This document shows positions 1 to 10,862 of a DNA stretch of 64,000 nucleotides, piece after piece. Every line of letters starts with the position of its first letter. Within the stretch, counting starts at the first letter, position 1. The notes under the pieces were generated by a model. The model worked only from the letters and a program-made list of their open reading frames with translations, was not told where the DNA came from and did no database searches. A program made the translations under genes and the position numbers. This stretch comes from Phoronis australis. Its lineage: Eukaryota > Phoronida > Phoronidae. Location of the stretch: assembly GCA_002633005.1 (NCBI GenBank), contig NMRA01000609.1, forward strand, positions 117,550 through 181,549, written 5' to 3'.

Positions 1-1010
1 CGGGACTGTTGACCAGTCACGCTGACCTCAAGGTGTGACCCTTCATGACATAGGTTGAGAGGATACCACAGTCAAGAGGGTGGTGCATAGTTCAAGTGTC
101 TGTCGAAGAATGTCACGGTCTGGAGCATTTAATGATCTCGTGTGATTGTTATATGGCACTTATTCAACTTACCTTACAAGCTTTAAAGCATTAGCAGTGA
201 TCTTTACTGCCCTGAATTACTTAAAGCCATGTTATGGTGTTAAAATCATCTGTCTTCACATAATTTATTCTTCTAAGGTATTGCCATCACATTCGTATCA
301 TTAGTTTGGATTGATATTGGTTATAATAAATTTCTTGGAATTCCACTGGTGGCCACATTGCTTCTGTGGTTGAAACTAACCAGACATGTCAAGCAATGTC
401 AAAGGGATTTTTTTTTTGAAGAAATAATGACATGTCAGTTATTTTTAACCCTTAGTAATTTTTTACCTAAAGGAAGAAACATGAAAGCCGATTTTATAGC
501 TTATGATTTCCAACAGAAAGTAAATATTTATTATTCTTCATTTAAAGGCAGGGTAATAAATCCCTACTGCACGATTTTTTTCATAAAAAGGAGAATTGAG
601 GAGGTGTTAATGACGCAGCATGAGAGAAATCATTTAACCTGTAAACAGACAATTGTTGTTAATAGAATTTAATTATGGACAGATTGTTAGTATTTCATTT
701 AATTTGTGTGCCGAGTCTAAAGTCATTTGGGTAGATGAAAAATTGTTCTGCTAGTCTATTTACACAGTCGTCAAGGTTTCATTTTTGATTAAACAAATGG
801 GCAGGGTAGTACTTGGTTGCTGTGTCTGTTGTTATGTCCTCAGTCAAGTCAAAGGTATATTTCAACGTGTAAAGTTTTAAATAAATCAGTTGGATGTTTC
901 TGTCACATGTTAATATTTCTCGTTGGTTGCATGTTGTTGTTTCTTCGTCAGATATAAAGTCACATTTTATTATGCTTTGTAACCTTGAAATATCATTTTT
1001 CATTGTCCGG

Positions 1011-1127
1011 TATGTACATTAAAACATACTATTATAATAGCATGTTCAGTATGTACGTTATAACATACTATTAAAATAGCATGTTCAGTATGTAGGTTAT
1101 AACATACTATTAAAATAGTATGTTCAG
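1011..1127. repeat. 39-bp minisatellite, 3 copies, each containing a palindrome
   Basis: Three head-to-tail units of 39 bp start at 1011, 1050 and 1089 with the pattern TATGTACRTTATAACATACT. Each unit holds an inverted repeat in which AACATACTATT faces AATAGYATGTT. The third unit is a perfect 24-bp palindrome and the first two have one or two changes. No coding potential is visible. Confidence 0.9.
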
Positions 1128-1285
1128 TTGTTGTGCTAAGCCAAGTGCTTTCAGTACTTACAAAATGTAATTTATTTCATGAAATATTGACATGTCTGCA
1201 GTGTTTCTCTTGTGTATATCACAGGGTTAAAAAAATTAGGTCTAAGTAATTAAGATTTACTCCTGTATGTGTGATGTTGCTACTG

Positions 1286-1408
1286 CCAAGGCACCTGTCC
1301 ACAGGTGGGGTATGTGCATACTGTTCCCAAGGCACCTGTCCATAGGTGGGGTATGTGCATACTGTTCCCAAGACACCTGTCCATAGGTGGGGTATGTGCA
1401 TACTGTTC
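1286..1408. repeat. 41-bp minisatellite, 3 copies, each with paired E-boxes
   Basis: Three 41-bp units start at 1286, 1327 and 1368. Each contains CACCTGTCCAYAGGTG, an inverted pair of E-box hexamers with a 4-bp spacer, followed by GGGGTATGTGCATACTG, which is also partly palindromic. An open frame runs through the array only because 41-bp units happen to lack stops; I do not call it coding. Confidence 0.9.
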
Positions 1409-1464
1409 ATAAGCTAACCTATGTTAATTAGTTTATTTTTTAAATGTTTCTGACTTTGCCAAAA

Positions 1465-1735
1465 CTATGGCAAAAATCTGATGGAAACCAAGTAACACCA
1501 TTGGAAAACTGCACTCTGAAATTATACCATTTTTCGAACTGCTAGATTTTGCTAAAAGTACCAATGTTGACATCATCTTACCTTCAGTGTTGCAGTTCTT
1601 CTGCTGTTCGCTAAGATTTCAGACATTGCTGCAAGCTGAACAGCGCCCCCTATTAACGCAAATTTTTTTGTTTCCACGCCTCTTCTTTTTGTTTGTTCTT
1701 TCACTTTCGTGTCGGTTCTGCCCAGTGTGTTGCAC
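1465..1735 (-). CDS. candidate 3' end of a spliced gene, unknown product (two exons)
   Basis: Predicted join on the minus strand: 1735-1582, then 1515-1465. The first exon is preceded by an acceptor reading ATGCTTTTTCAG and followed by a strong donor, AAG|GTAAGATG. It is open for 51 codons and encodes a Lys/Arg-rich stretch followed by residues such as ALIGGAVQLAAMSEILANS. The intron is 66 nt and ends in ATAATTTCAG. The last exon adds 16 residues (starting SAVFQW) to a TAG at 1467-1465. An AATAAA lies at 1437-1432, 28 nt beyond the stop. I recognise no domain. Upstream exons are missing: the first exon begins with the last base of a split codon. Splice sites, matching phase and poly(A) signal support a gene; the short frames and lack of homology keep this uncertain. 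A second frame through the first exon (Cys/Lys-rich, closing at 1619) is an alternative. Confidence 0.3.
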
Positions 1736-1737
1736 CT

Positions 1738-3091
1738 GAAAAAGCATGGTTTTGCTGTCAATACGATAAATTCTCATCAGTTTAGGACACCATATGGCAA
1801 ACATGAATTTTTTTTCGTTTATTCTGTAAAAGATACGCAACATCAAATTAATGCTTTTCCATGTTCTGTACCCTAGCTACTGCCAGATATTTTGAAAAAA
1901 TGTCAGCATTCACAACAACGTTAGATGCCCTATAAAAATAAAAAGGAAATAATTTAACAATTATTTTTGTCCAATATTGATTGGATTTTACCATATGTGA
2001 TAATTGCAGTTCTGGAAATTGGAATGCCACGGTGGCTGTAAAAGACCAGCATGGGTTTTTCTTCTGTCCGATCCCTATTTATAGACTTGCTATTTCTATG
2101 AATTACTTACTAACGGAGTCAATCCACAGAGATATCAACTCCGTCAAAAAGATATCATGTCTATGAAACCAGGTAGTAACTCTATCGATAGAGATAATAA
2201 CTCGTATCTATACGCTTATCAACTCAATGCAGTTAATAAGTCTACCTATAGAGAAAGTAACTATATCTGTAGAGTTAATAGCTCCATTGATGTAGGCAGG
2301 TGTAGGATTAGAAAAAAATTCCCCTGTTGTGGCCTTCAACAGCTACCATAGAATGCAGGTTGTCTTGTTTGTGAATGTGTTTTGAACACAACACAACACC
2401 ACACTGTTGTTGGATATTAATGTTGATAATTCTTTATAGTATATTAGTTATTCAAGAGTATTATTGTTCAAGTTTATCTCGTAAGTATTACAGACTCGGC
2501 CCTTAACAGATTGAAGGGCATATAGTCAACTTGTGATTTAAATAAAATTTATGATACATGATTTTCATGTTCCTGATTTGTTAAAAACCACGGTTATGGG
2601 TTGCTATTTGGGACAATCCTGGACTTTTTGGGGGACAAAGGGGGCGCTTGGTGCCATAGTCGGGGCACCCAAGAGGTAGCCCGTTAAAACTTGGGATCTC
2701 AGTATAGGAGGGATATGGTATTCTAAAACCGGAGACGAGTTGTATTTCGAGAGTATGATAAAACCTCGCCAATTTGGGACACAGCATGGCCGACAAGTGA
2801 AATTTTATTTCATTCCGTGGAACGTGCAAATCAAATCTTACCTCGTAGAATTACCCGTTATTTCGCACGACTGGTCGTCAGTTTGAGCGATAGGATGTGA
2901 CTTGTACTGCAGCACAAATTTCAGGGCTTGGAATTTTCCTCTTCCTATTTTGGTTTCAATTTCTTCTTATTCGATCATTTCCTGTTTTTCATTTCTTTTT
3001 TATCATTCTTATGGCTTTATTCATCCAAAAAATGTTACTTGCATTTAAGTTATACAACACAAAAAATATTTCTATCACTTGTTTACTTATT
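1738..3091. other. no supported gene; AT-rich DNA
   Basis: I see no supported exon. Around 2100-2300 the motif AACTC/GAGTT recurs in short inverted arrangements (for example CTATCGATAG), a loose cryptic repeat without a fixed period. Confidence 0.5.
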
Positions 3092-3241
3092 CAGGGGCGG
3101 ATACAGGATTTTGAGTTAGAGGGGGCCAGGGCAGAGTATTAGGCAGGATTTTGCCCGTCAGACATTCGCACCCCCGAACTGCCAAATGGAGTCTGGGAGA
3201 ATTTTAAGGGGGGCCATGCCCCCCCTCTAAATCCGCCAGTG
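3092..3241 (+). mobile_element. hAT-like MITE, family A, copy 1
   Basis: A 150-bp element starts CAGGGGCGGATACAGG and ends AAATCCGCCAGTG, so the ends are inverted repeats. The interior GCCAAATGGAGTCTGGGAGA and CCGTCAGACATTCGCACCCC recur in reverse orientation at 62275-62443. Termini of the CAGNGGCGGAT type are known from hAT superfamily non-autonomous elements. I see no clear 8-bp target duplication at this copy. Confidence 0.75.
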
Positions 3242-3510
3242 GATATATCACCTGAAAAATTTACCCTTTTTGTCATTGGTTACTCCAAGCCCTAGTTTTC
3301 CGTACTCAGTCATCTTCTGTAAAAATGATGTGAATTATTAAAAATGAAACAGTTATTCATGCCTTATCAGAAATTCCCTGAGGAAACGAAATTCTGCCGG
3401 TCCTATCGGACGTATTCTTAAATCTGTGGCACCCTTTGGGTCTTAATTTCAACTCCATTACAATTTTACCCGACTTCTACTTTCAGTGGTATTATGGAGG
3501 GAGTGCCGGA

Positions 3511-3538
3511 GGGAGAGAGAGAGAGAGAGGAGGAGGGG
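3511..3538. repeat. (GA)n microsatellite
   Basis: A short GA dinucleotide run grades into a GGAGG-rich purine tract. Confidence 0.85.
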
Positions 3539-4111
3539 GTCTAAAGAGACCGGGCAGACCCGGACGTGGGCTGGCACAACTCTGTGATATTGGGAAGATC
3601 AGTGTTTCTGGATTTTATTACTTATGAAGCAGTTGGGAATGTGACAAACTTGATCGTAGTTGGTTATTATGAAATTGATTATAAGCCGAGAGAGTGCGTA
3701 GAGAACTTTTTATCTTATTTAGAACGTAGATTGGTATTTTGTTGCATTTTCTATAGTCTGTGATGTAACTAAGATGAGGGATTGCAAATATCATACACGT
3801 TGTCAATGATAATTAGTTGGGTGGGCGATAATATTTTTGGGTTGTATTTCTGAAATGCTGGCGGAGTTGGATTCAAGCACGTGGGAGTTCTGTATAACAG
3901 GTCTAGTTATATGCTTGATACAGAGAGGTCGCTAGTGTACAACTTGAGTCAAGGTACCTGATTACTGATTGAGGAATCAGTGTATGCGTGCCTTGATTGA
4001 TGATAGTCGTAAGAGGTTTGATTACATAGGGACTGCTTAGTTTAATAATTCTTTGTGATAATTAGTCGTGAACAGTGCTTTGTTTCGCGTCAACGTCCCT
4101 TATAATATCTC
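3539..4111. other. no supported gene
   Basis: This is AT-rich sequence with only short chance frames and no repeat copy recognised. Confidence 0.5.
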
Positions 4112-4183
4112 ATGGGCGGCGCACCATAGGGGCTTAGGGGACTATAGCCCGGCCCCCTACTTTTTCAGTGCTGTGCCGCCCAT
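4112..4183 (+). mobile_element. GC-rich MITE, family B, copy 1
   Basis: This 72-bp unit begins ATGGGCGGCGCACCATAGG and ends TTTTTCAGTGCTGTGCCGCCCAT. The ends are inverted repeats (ATGGGCGGC/GCCGCCCAT), and the middle GGGG..TATAGCCC..CCCC is itself a hairpin. Sister copies lie at 4189-4331 and 6887-6947. Confidence 0.7.
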
Positions 4184-4188
4184 GGTGT

Positions 4189-4256
4189 ATGGGCGGTGCA
4201 CCATAGGGGGGCTGGGGCTTTAGCCCCCCCCCCCTTCCCACACACACACACACACG

Positions 4257-4288
<32 letters not shown>

Positions 4289-4331
4289 CACACACACAAA
4301 CACACACTTTTTTCAGTGATGCTCCGGCCAT
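4189..4331 (+). mobile_element. GC-rich MITE, family B, copy 2, expanded by a CA tract
   Basis: This is the same element as at 4112-4183, only about 5 bp away. It starts ATGGGCGGTGCACCATAGG and ends TTTTTTCAGTGATGCTCCGG. The C-run and a long CA microsatellite replace the middle, so the copy is about twice normal length. Confidence 0.65.
4240..4307. repeat. (CA)n microsatellite
   Basis: About 68 bp of CA repeats carry a few CGCA interruptions, inside the second family B element. The long open frames on both strands here encode only His/Thr or Val/Cys runs and are artefacts of the repeat. Confidence 0.95.
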
Positions 4332-6317
4332 GTGTCTGGTACATGTTTATTATTTATGTTTTGGAAAAGAACTTAATTTTTGAAGAGGAAACAGGAAAGA
4401 AATCCCGTTTACTTCCGTATTCGGGTAGGTCACTGGTTTTAGTGTCATCGGCACGTTAGAGACATTGGTAATCCGAATACACGCTATTTCAAAAAAAAAA
4501 CATTACTATGAAATGTTTTGTTTTTTAATTTCTTGATTTTTTACTCGACTTTCATAAATTTTATCCTAGTTTCACGAATAGTTGATTAATTTGCTAACTT
4601 GTAACTTAATTAATATCAAAATCCCCAAATAAAAAGCTAAAATTTGGACAATGAAGTCCAAAGACTTGTTTCCGCCGTTTCTACTGTGTTTCTACTTAAA
4701 GACTTTTGAAGCTCGCTTGACTATTGAAAAGAAAATGTATTCAGTAATTTTAATGTTATAAAATGAAACAAGTGTGTTCATATTTGGTGGACGCGTGGGT
4801 TCACTTGGGAGTAGTGGGGACTCCACTCGAAATGTCGAGTTTTTACTTTCGCTCCCACGCGCATGATGAGACAGCAGAGATAAATTCGAAATTCGCCTTG
4901 TCGTCAATGAAGTTGCCCTATCCTGGAGTGCGGCAGGTGATGCACAAAAATACTGCACTATCAACTCACGCAATGCATACATGTATACGTCTGTAACTGA
5001 AGAGATGAGCTCGCAACAAAATAAATCATAATCATGTCAGTTATCGATTTAAAACTTGTTGGATTAAAAATTGCATTACCCCTTTCTCGCAATCATATTT
5101 CGCGAACATTTAGTAAGTAACTGCTCAAACGAGTAGACGGAAATCTAATTAGTACATTGTGAAAAAGGGCTCGTGAGGATTGCGACACGAAAACGCTGAC
5201 TCTTACGGTCACGTTCTTGAACTTGTTTATTGACCGTCTTCTCTTAAGAAACATGCTCTTTCATTTTTATGCAGAATGCTACATGAAAAAAATGTCATTG
5301 TGTGGAAAAATGACGACAAACTTAATAATATTGCAAAACCTGCAGCTCAAGGGTAGGCCAAGTTTATTGCAAACGAAAAGTCCACGTAAAATCACTCTTT
5401 TTGAAACACTTATATGAATGGCCCTTTTGTCCAGTTTTTCTCTCTTTGCCCAATTCTTTTGTTTCCAAACGATATCGGAACTATTGGGGTGTCGAACTCC
5501 CGACACGATGTAGAAATTACGCGCCTGGCTGTAGAAAGAATTGTAAAATGCTGGAACAGGGAATTTTTGTGGTAAGGTATTTTTACGAGAAATTGATATA
5601 TTACAAGCACCATACTCCGGTTCACGATGGTCAAATGTATATTATTACACCAGCACAGTGAAAGTCAAATTTTATTTTGATCACATTCATTTCTGTTGCG
5701 TAATTGCGACGTTTATTTCTCTCCATGTCGTTTTGCAGTACATACACTATGATGTTTTGTACACACTGTATATCGCTGATGAATTTTTATTCACGCTAGC
5801 GGCAGTGAGCCCTGATTTACTGTTATCTGGTGATTAAACGGCTTTATAAGTGCCGCGTTCGTCGGACCACCTAACCAAATAGCAGCTGTCCACCCAAAGA
5901 ATTGATATCGCCGTGGCTGGTCGAAAGTTACGTAGAATATCACCCGAAAGCTTATCCGTGATGAACAATGGCGTGCCGTCCATATTGGAAGAAAGAATGT
6001 CCATTTGTGTCCGGCTTGGTCACGGAGTCTGCAATAAAATTTTATATTCAATATTTTTGAAGCACTGAGTCACAGATAGTGAAGGCCATGCCCATACGAT
6101 TTCTTTCTTGTTAATTTAAAAAAGTTTATCCTCGCATATCCTACAGGGTCTTTCCCGTCAACTCGAATACGCCAGTGGACCAGAACTGAAAACGTAACAT
6201 TTTATAACTACAACAGTGAAATGTGAGCCTTTTAAAATTTGTATTTTCATTCGTCCACATGAACACAAGTGAATGCGACTTTTTCAAACAAATCCACTCT
6301 GGCGATGGTTCTCAAAA
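4332..6317. other. no supported gene
   Basis: This is about 2 kb of AT-rich sequence. On the minus strand near 5500, GTCGGGAGTTCGACACCCC resembles a tRNA T-arm, but no matching D-arm or acceptor stem is present, so I do not call a tRNA. Confidence 0.45.
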
Positions 6318-6583
6318 CATGCGCGCACCCAAGGGGAGGCTCGGGGGGGNNNNNNCCCCCCCCCCCCCCCCCCATTTGGCGAAGTGGGCAAAAAGGTCCT
6401 CCTCAGGGAAACAAAGAGTCCAAGAAAACGAGACAAAAGTCCACTAAAAAGGCGCAGACGCACAGTGGAGGTGGTGGTACTCCGTTTTTATTCTTAGTCC
6501 TCCGACCCGCTTTTTTCGTCAGCAAAAGGTCCACATGGTCAAAAATTCGAGCCCCCATATTAAAGACTGGAAGCGCGCGCATG
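6318..6583 (+). mobile_element. MITE, family C, copy 1 (contains an assembly gap)
   Basis: The terminal inverted repeat CATGCGCGCACCC at the left faces GCGCGCGCATG at the right. The flanks CAAAA (6313-6317) and CAACA (6584-6588) form a near-matching 5-bp target duplication. The interior AACGAGACAAAAGTCCACTA and AAAAGGTCCACAT recur at 35858-36116 in the same orientation. Open frames through it, including the Gly/Pro run at the N tract, are not genes. Confidence 0.8.
6350..6355. other. assembly gap of 6 N between G and C homopolymers
   Basis: Six ambiguous bases separate a G run from a C run. Opposed homopolymers suggest an unresolved hairpin. Confidence 0.95.
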
Positions 6584-6886
6584 CAACAACGCGTTTTTGC
6601 CTATTATTTTTAGTTGGCAAACGACTAATATTACACTTGAAGGTGTATTCGTAAAAATGTTACATACTCACTTCATGTGGATGGTCCGTGTATTTCGGCA
6701 ACCCGTATAGTTAGTCAAGACAATTTTTTCGAGCGAATCACTCACGCTTTGACGAAATTGTGTAAATTTTGTCGCTATTATAATTTTTGCGCTCTTTCAG
6801 AAAAGCTGGAGAGACACGCACTCTCACCGTTGCTTTGTCAGCCATTTTGGATTGCAATATGGCTGCAGTCAGCCATTTTGCCATAT

Positions 6887-6947
6887 GATGGGCGGTGCAC
6901 CACGGGGGGCTATAGCCCCCCACTTTTTTCAGTGCTGTGCCACCCGT
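6887..6947 (+). mobile_element. GC-rich MITE, family B, copy 3
   Basis: This compact 61-bp copy starts GATGGGCGGTGCACCACGG, has the central hairpin GGGGGGCTATAGCCCCCC, and ends CAGTGCTGTGCCACCCGT. It gives the cleanest view of the family structure. Confidence 0.75.
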
Positions 6948-8725
6948 AATATCACATGGCTGTCAAAAAGTTTCTAACGTTACATGTTTTGTTAGCCTCC
7001 CGCTGGTAACTCATATCATATTAGCGACCATTCAAGTCCAAGATGGCGGCCATAGTAGAGGTCAGATCACGCGTGTTTCCTAAGCTTCTTGAAGAGCGCA
7101 CGGAAAGTTGGACTTTTGTTTAGTGGTCAAACTTTCACACCTTTTAAAAAAATAAAACGATTTTTCGATAACTGGCTACACCAAATACTGTTATTACGGT
7201 GTGCTCTGTAACATTGATTTCGAATGTTAATATTTGTTAGCAAAAAGTACTCCAAGGGTTTGCTCGGAACGCAAGAATATTTCTTAAAGCAATGGAGAAA
7301 TGACTGACCGCCTTCGAATGAAATTTTCATTTAATATGTCATATGTACCAGTGTTCTTCTAGCCCTTGACGACAGTTTTAAAAAAATGTTCATTTTTGTA
7401 TAAGCCACTCGAAATGTCGAAACTTTCACGAGTTTTACTAACCGACATTCGTCTCAAAAGTCTCGGAATTGAAATTAAGTAAAAACGAAAGGACGATTTA
7501 GAAAACTGCTTCCATGCTTTTGATATCTCATTTATATATGTATATCAAAAGAAATTATGGTGATGTCATTTAATGCCTTAATGTTTTGCTACATTTCAAT
7601 AAAAATGTGGTTAATTAATGTAATCAATGACAGACTGCTGGGAAATGCAAAACTGAATTAACCCATAAAGTACTACCCGGATGAAAGAACAGTTATGGCT
7701 GAAAATCATGATCTTCTTGGGATTTGGTCGCCCCTTTTTATCACCAGAAACGATAAATAACATTCCCTAAGCGCTCAGGCGAGTTTGGATATGAGAGAGG
7801 CTGTGGTGCTGATAGTCGGTTGCATGGCCGGGCAAGACGAATGTGCAATCAGCAGTTGGTTGGAGTGGTTAGTCAAAGGACCTTTTCTGACTTGATGACG
7901 TGGAAAGCCGAGTATCTATGGGTCTGCCCCGAGTGTGGCGACGCTGGTTCTGCACCCAAGTAATACCCAAGTAATACAGGCGATTTACACAACAATGTTC
8001 TTAAACTGTATCCTTGGCACTACTTTCGTTTTCATGTGGTGAACAATGAGATGGCTAAATCTACGGTTGCATAATACTTGCTATCAAGCGTACATTTATA
8101 AGGCCTTATACTCCGGATAGGTCCTTATCTGGTGTATAACTTCTTATACAAATTACATATTACATCAACATGTGCTAAAATTGTACTTCTTAGGATTCAG
8201 TCATTCCGTAAACGTTTATGACAGTCGTTATGTCTTGATGTGAACGCACCAGTGATGAAAATTTTGATCTATAAGTAATTATATTTATTTAAAACACCCT
8301 GAAATTTGGGTGGTCGTCGATACTTCCGTATAGATTTCACTCAAGCTGGTGGTGTGTCAATCCACCATCGCATCATTTTTTTTTTTTGAAAACAAACATA
8401 AATTAATATAGAGCGTCAAGTTTGACAGCAACATAGCGGTCTCAATTAAAACACTACATTTCTTTTTTCATAAATTTGCAAAAATTGATAGTCAAAACGC
8501 GAATACATGCAAGGTTGTGAAATCAGGTCTTTCGATGATTGAGACTATTTTTTGTTCTATGTGAGAGAAAACAAAAGAAATCGTGTTTGTAAAACACTAC
8601 TTTGTTGTTTTATAGTTCTTTTTTCGTTTTTATAGTGACAAAAATGCACACGAGAAATCTTCCAAATTTGTCTTACAGATGTGTTCTATAGAATCGAATG
8701 ATTGATCATGTCCTGATCGCATCAC
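6948..8725. other. no supported gene; possible remote copy of TTAA family G
   Basis: I see no exon. At 7440-7530 the order of short motifs (ATTTAGAAAACTG followed by a TTTGATATC stretch) resembles the middle of the 22150-22658 element, but the match is too weak to call. Confidence 0.4.
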
Positions 8726-8872
8726 GCTCGCAAGCTCCACCCCCTGCGAAAAATCGACAAACAAACAATGAATTTTACCCAACAATGTGTTGTTTGTTTG
8801 CCAAAATGGCAGCTTAGAAACGAAGCTGTGTCAAGAATACTGCGTTCTGATTGGCGATAGCTCAATTACCTC
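8726..8872 (+). repeat. dispersed repeat, family F, copy 1
   Basis: The stretch from TCGCAAGCTC through ACAAACAATGAATTTTACCC, AAAATGGCAGCTTAGAAACG and TGTGTCAAGAAT is paralleled in the same order and orientation at 31366-31507. An internal inverted repeat (CAAACAAACAA facing TTGTTTGTTTG) gives it a hairpin core. The class is unknown. Confidence 0.65.
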
Positions 8873-8938
8873 AAGAAGTAGGGTACCATATTCCATTCGT
8901 TGTTGAAATTGGTCACAGTCAGAACTTCTTGGTAATCA

Positions 8939-9535
8939 ATGGCAATTATCTCGTCCGTCGCAGCGTTTGATGGACCATTCAAAAACGGTCGAATTACCAA
9001 ACCAAATTCGGGTCCGGGTGGTGGAGATCCGCAATTACTTCTTTTCGTCCCTCATAATGTCGAAAGTATTCGAAGACGTGTTGCTGACGAAAACGTGTCC
9101 ATTCGCTGGATTAATGACGTTAATAGTGAGGTGTTGGCTGTAGGTGCCATTTCGAGCTAAATGGACGAGCAAGTAGCAGAAATAAATGTTGACAGTTCGG
9201 CTGCTGTTGACATTCACGGTGAATTGTCTAGCTTGGAGGGAAGTGGCGCCACTTAGCCCGAGCTCAGTGCTCGACATTCTGAAATGCATAATACACAGAA
9301 GTTGGCAGTGCCTCCAGATTTCAGATGCAGTCACCTAATTAATCTCATCCCGACCAACAAAGTCAAATCGCGATGTAAATCTCACAATGACAAAATTTTG
9401 TACACAGACGACCCTTCACTTTGTTTGAGATGTCTGGTCCCGGGTGTGGAGTTCATCACCAAGACATTTTTCAGTGGCGCTGGAGGTCTGATTTGTACCA
9501 ACCGGGGGCCGTTTACTGCGAGTCGACTGGACTAG
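8939..9535 (+). pseudogene. decayed open reading frame, unknown product
   Basis: One frame runs 199 codons from ATG at 8939 (context ATCAATGG, favourable for initiation) to TAG at 9533-9535. It is broken only by TAA at 9158-9160 and TAG at 9254-9256. The first 73 codons read naturally (N-terminus MAIISSVAAFDGP; later VESIRRRVADENVSIRW) and use many CGN/TCG codons, unlike neighbouring DNA. The last part contains a CLRC pair. I recognise no family. Two stops over this length are fewer than chance would give, but many frames were examined. It could be a decayed retroelement gag-like gene, an exon plus flank, or chance. Confidence 0.3.
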
Positions 9536-10837
9536 TGGGGATTAGGTTGTCGTCGTATAGGCGAGCCGTGGAATCTCCGTTACTGATTTCAACGACTTTA
9601 TTCATTGACGCTCTGTAAAATTGAACTGCCGAGCGCAGCTGCCCAAACAGGGAGAGGTATCTAGGAATTTACGGCCCAAACCCAGTAGGCCTAGTCAGTT
9701 TACACAGCTCAATAGAAGGATAGTTCGGACTCACATTTCAAAAACTTCCCTGGTGGAAACAGGTTGCAATACTTTTAGTAGAATATCTGGTAGTAATCGT
9801 TTCCAGCAAGTTGCCAACCTCGTGCTTAGAGTTCACCTACTCATAGTTTCACCAAAGACGGTCTCTGCTTCCATCAAAGAGCTCTTGCTTGAAATGTCAA
9901 CTTCGATCACCAGCTGTTGAGTTTGTGCCACGCATGCGTGGAATTTGTTTGCATTCGTTTGTTCCGGTGTTCGTTTTTGTTATGGAATTTACTGTCATTC
10001 AAACTTTTCGCAACTCCGCGGCATTTTTACACCGAGTTGCTTAGAGTCATGTCATTAGAAAGCTTTTTTATCAGTTCTTTATTGTGTATGAGGAGCAAAA
10101 AATAATAAATAAATACTTATCATATAGCAAACCTGGCAGGTTCAAAAATTATCTTTTAATTCTAAGAAAGAAGAATGTTACCAAATATAAAAAATAACTG
10201 GGTGTAATAGTAAAATAAACAAGAAATGAACCAGATATATTATATAAATGAATAGTTAGACCAGCAAGGAAATAATTTCAATGGTTCAAGAGATTTCTAT
10301 CTGTGAAAAATTTAGTCAAGAATTCATTCAAAATTTTACATTTTTGTGTATTAATTGGACCCATGTTGCCGTTTGTTACAGTTGTATTCTTCACTAAAAA
10401 TTCACGATGCAATAATATTTACAAAAATGGTATTAACTAATTTCTCCAACTACCTATCCAAAATTTGTAGACAAACGTTTTTTGATAGATAAAAATGGGC
10501 AAACATTTATACTGTGGAAATTTCATTATATTGGTTGCAGTGAAGAACTCAAAAGTGCCCGACGACGTTTTTCTTTGTTTTTTAGTCGCATGGAAAATTG
10601 AGGGTGCCGCAAAAAATGACGGAGCGTCTGGTTTTTTTACGTTGAACTGGAAAATAGTTTATGTCGCGTGGAAAATCGTGATAGTATATGGTAATGTGTC
10701 TATTCAGATGTGTCAAAAAGTCGTACATAATGAGGTGTGGGGAGAGGTTGGCGGGAAAAGTAAATAGCGGTACACCGGCTGCGCCCTGTCAGCAACACAA
10801 AGTAGGGTTGGAATATTTTACAATGTAACTTTTTGAT
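9536..10837. other. no supported gene
   Basis: 9600-9930 has moderate GC and short open frames in two phases that may continue the decayed frame upstream, but I find no continuous coding signal. 10080-10500 is very AT-rich. Confidence 0.4.
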
Positions 10838-10843
10838 TTTATT
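10838..10843 (-). terminator. AATAAA poly(A) signal of the small secreted-protein gene
   Basis: AATAAA on the minus strand lies 20 nt beyond the predicted TAG stop at 10865-10863. This is a usual spacing for a very short 3' UTR. Confidence 0.4.
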
Positions 10844-10862
10844 TCACAGGTATAGGTAACTG

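Noticed and set aside
4134-4459. Long frames on both strands across the CA repeat
   Set aside because: They are low-complexity His/Thr and Val/Cys runs created by the microsatellite, with no flanking coding signal.
5480-5540. tRNA T-arm-like sequence on the minus strand
   Set aside because: Only the GGAGTTCGACACCCC element is present; no other tRNA parts are found at the right spacing.
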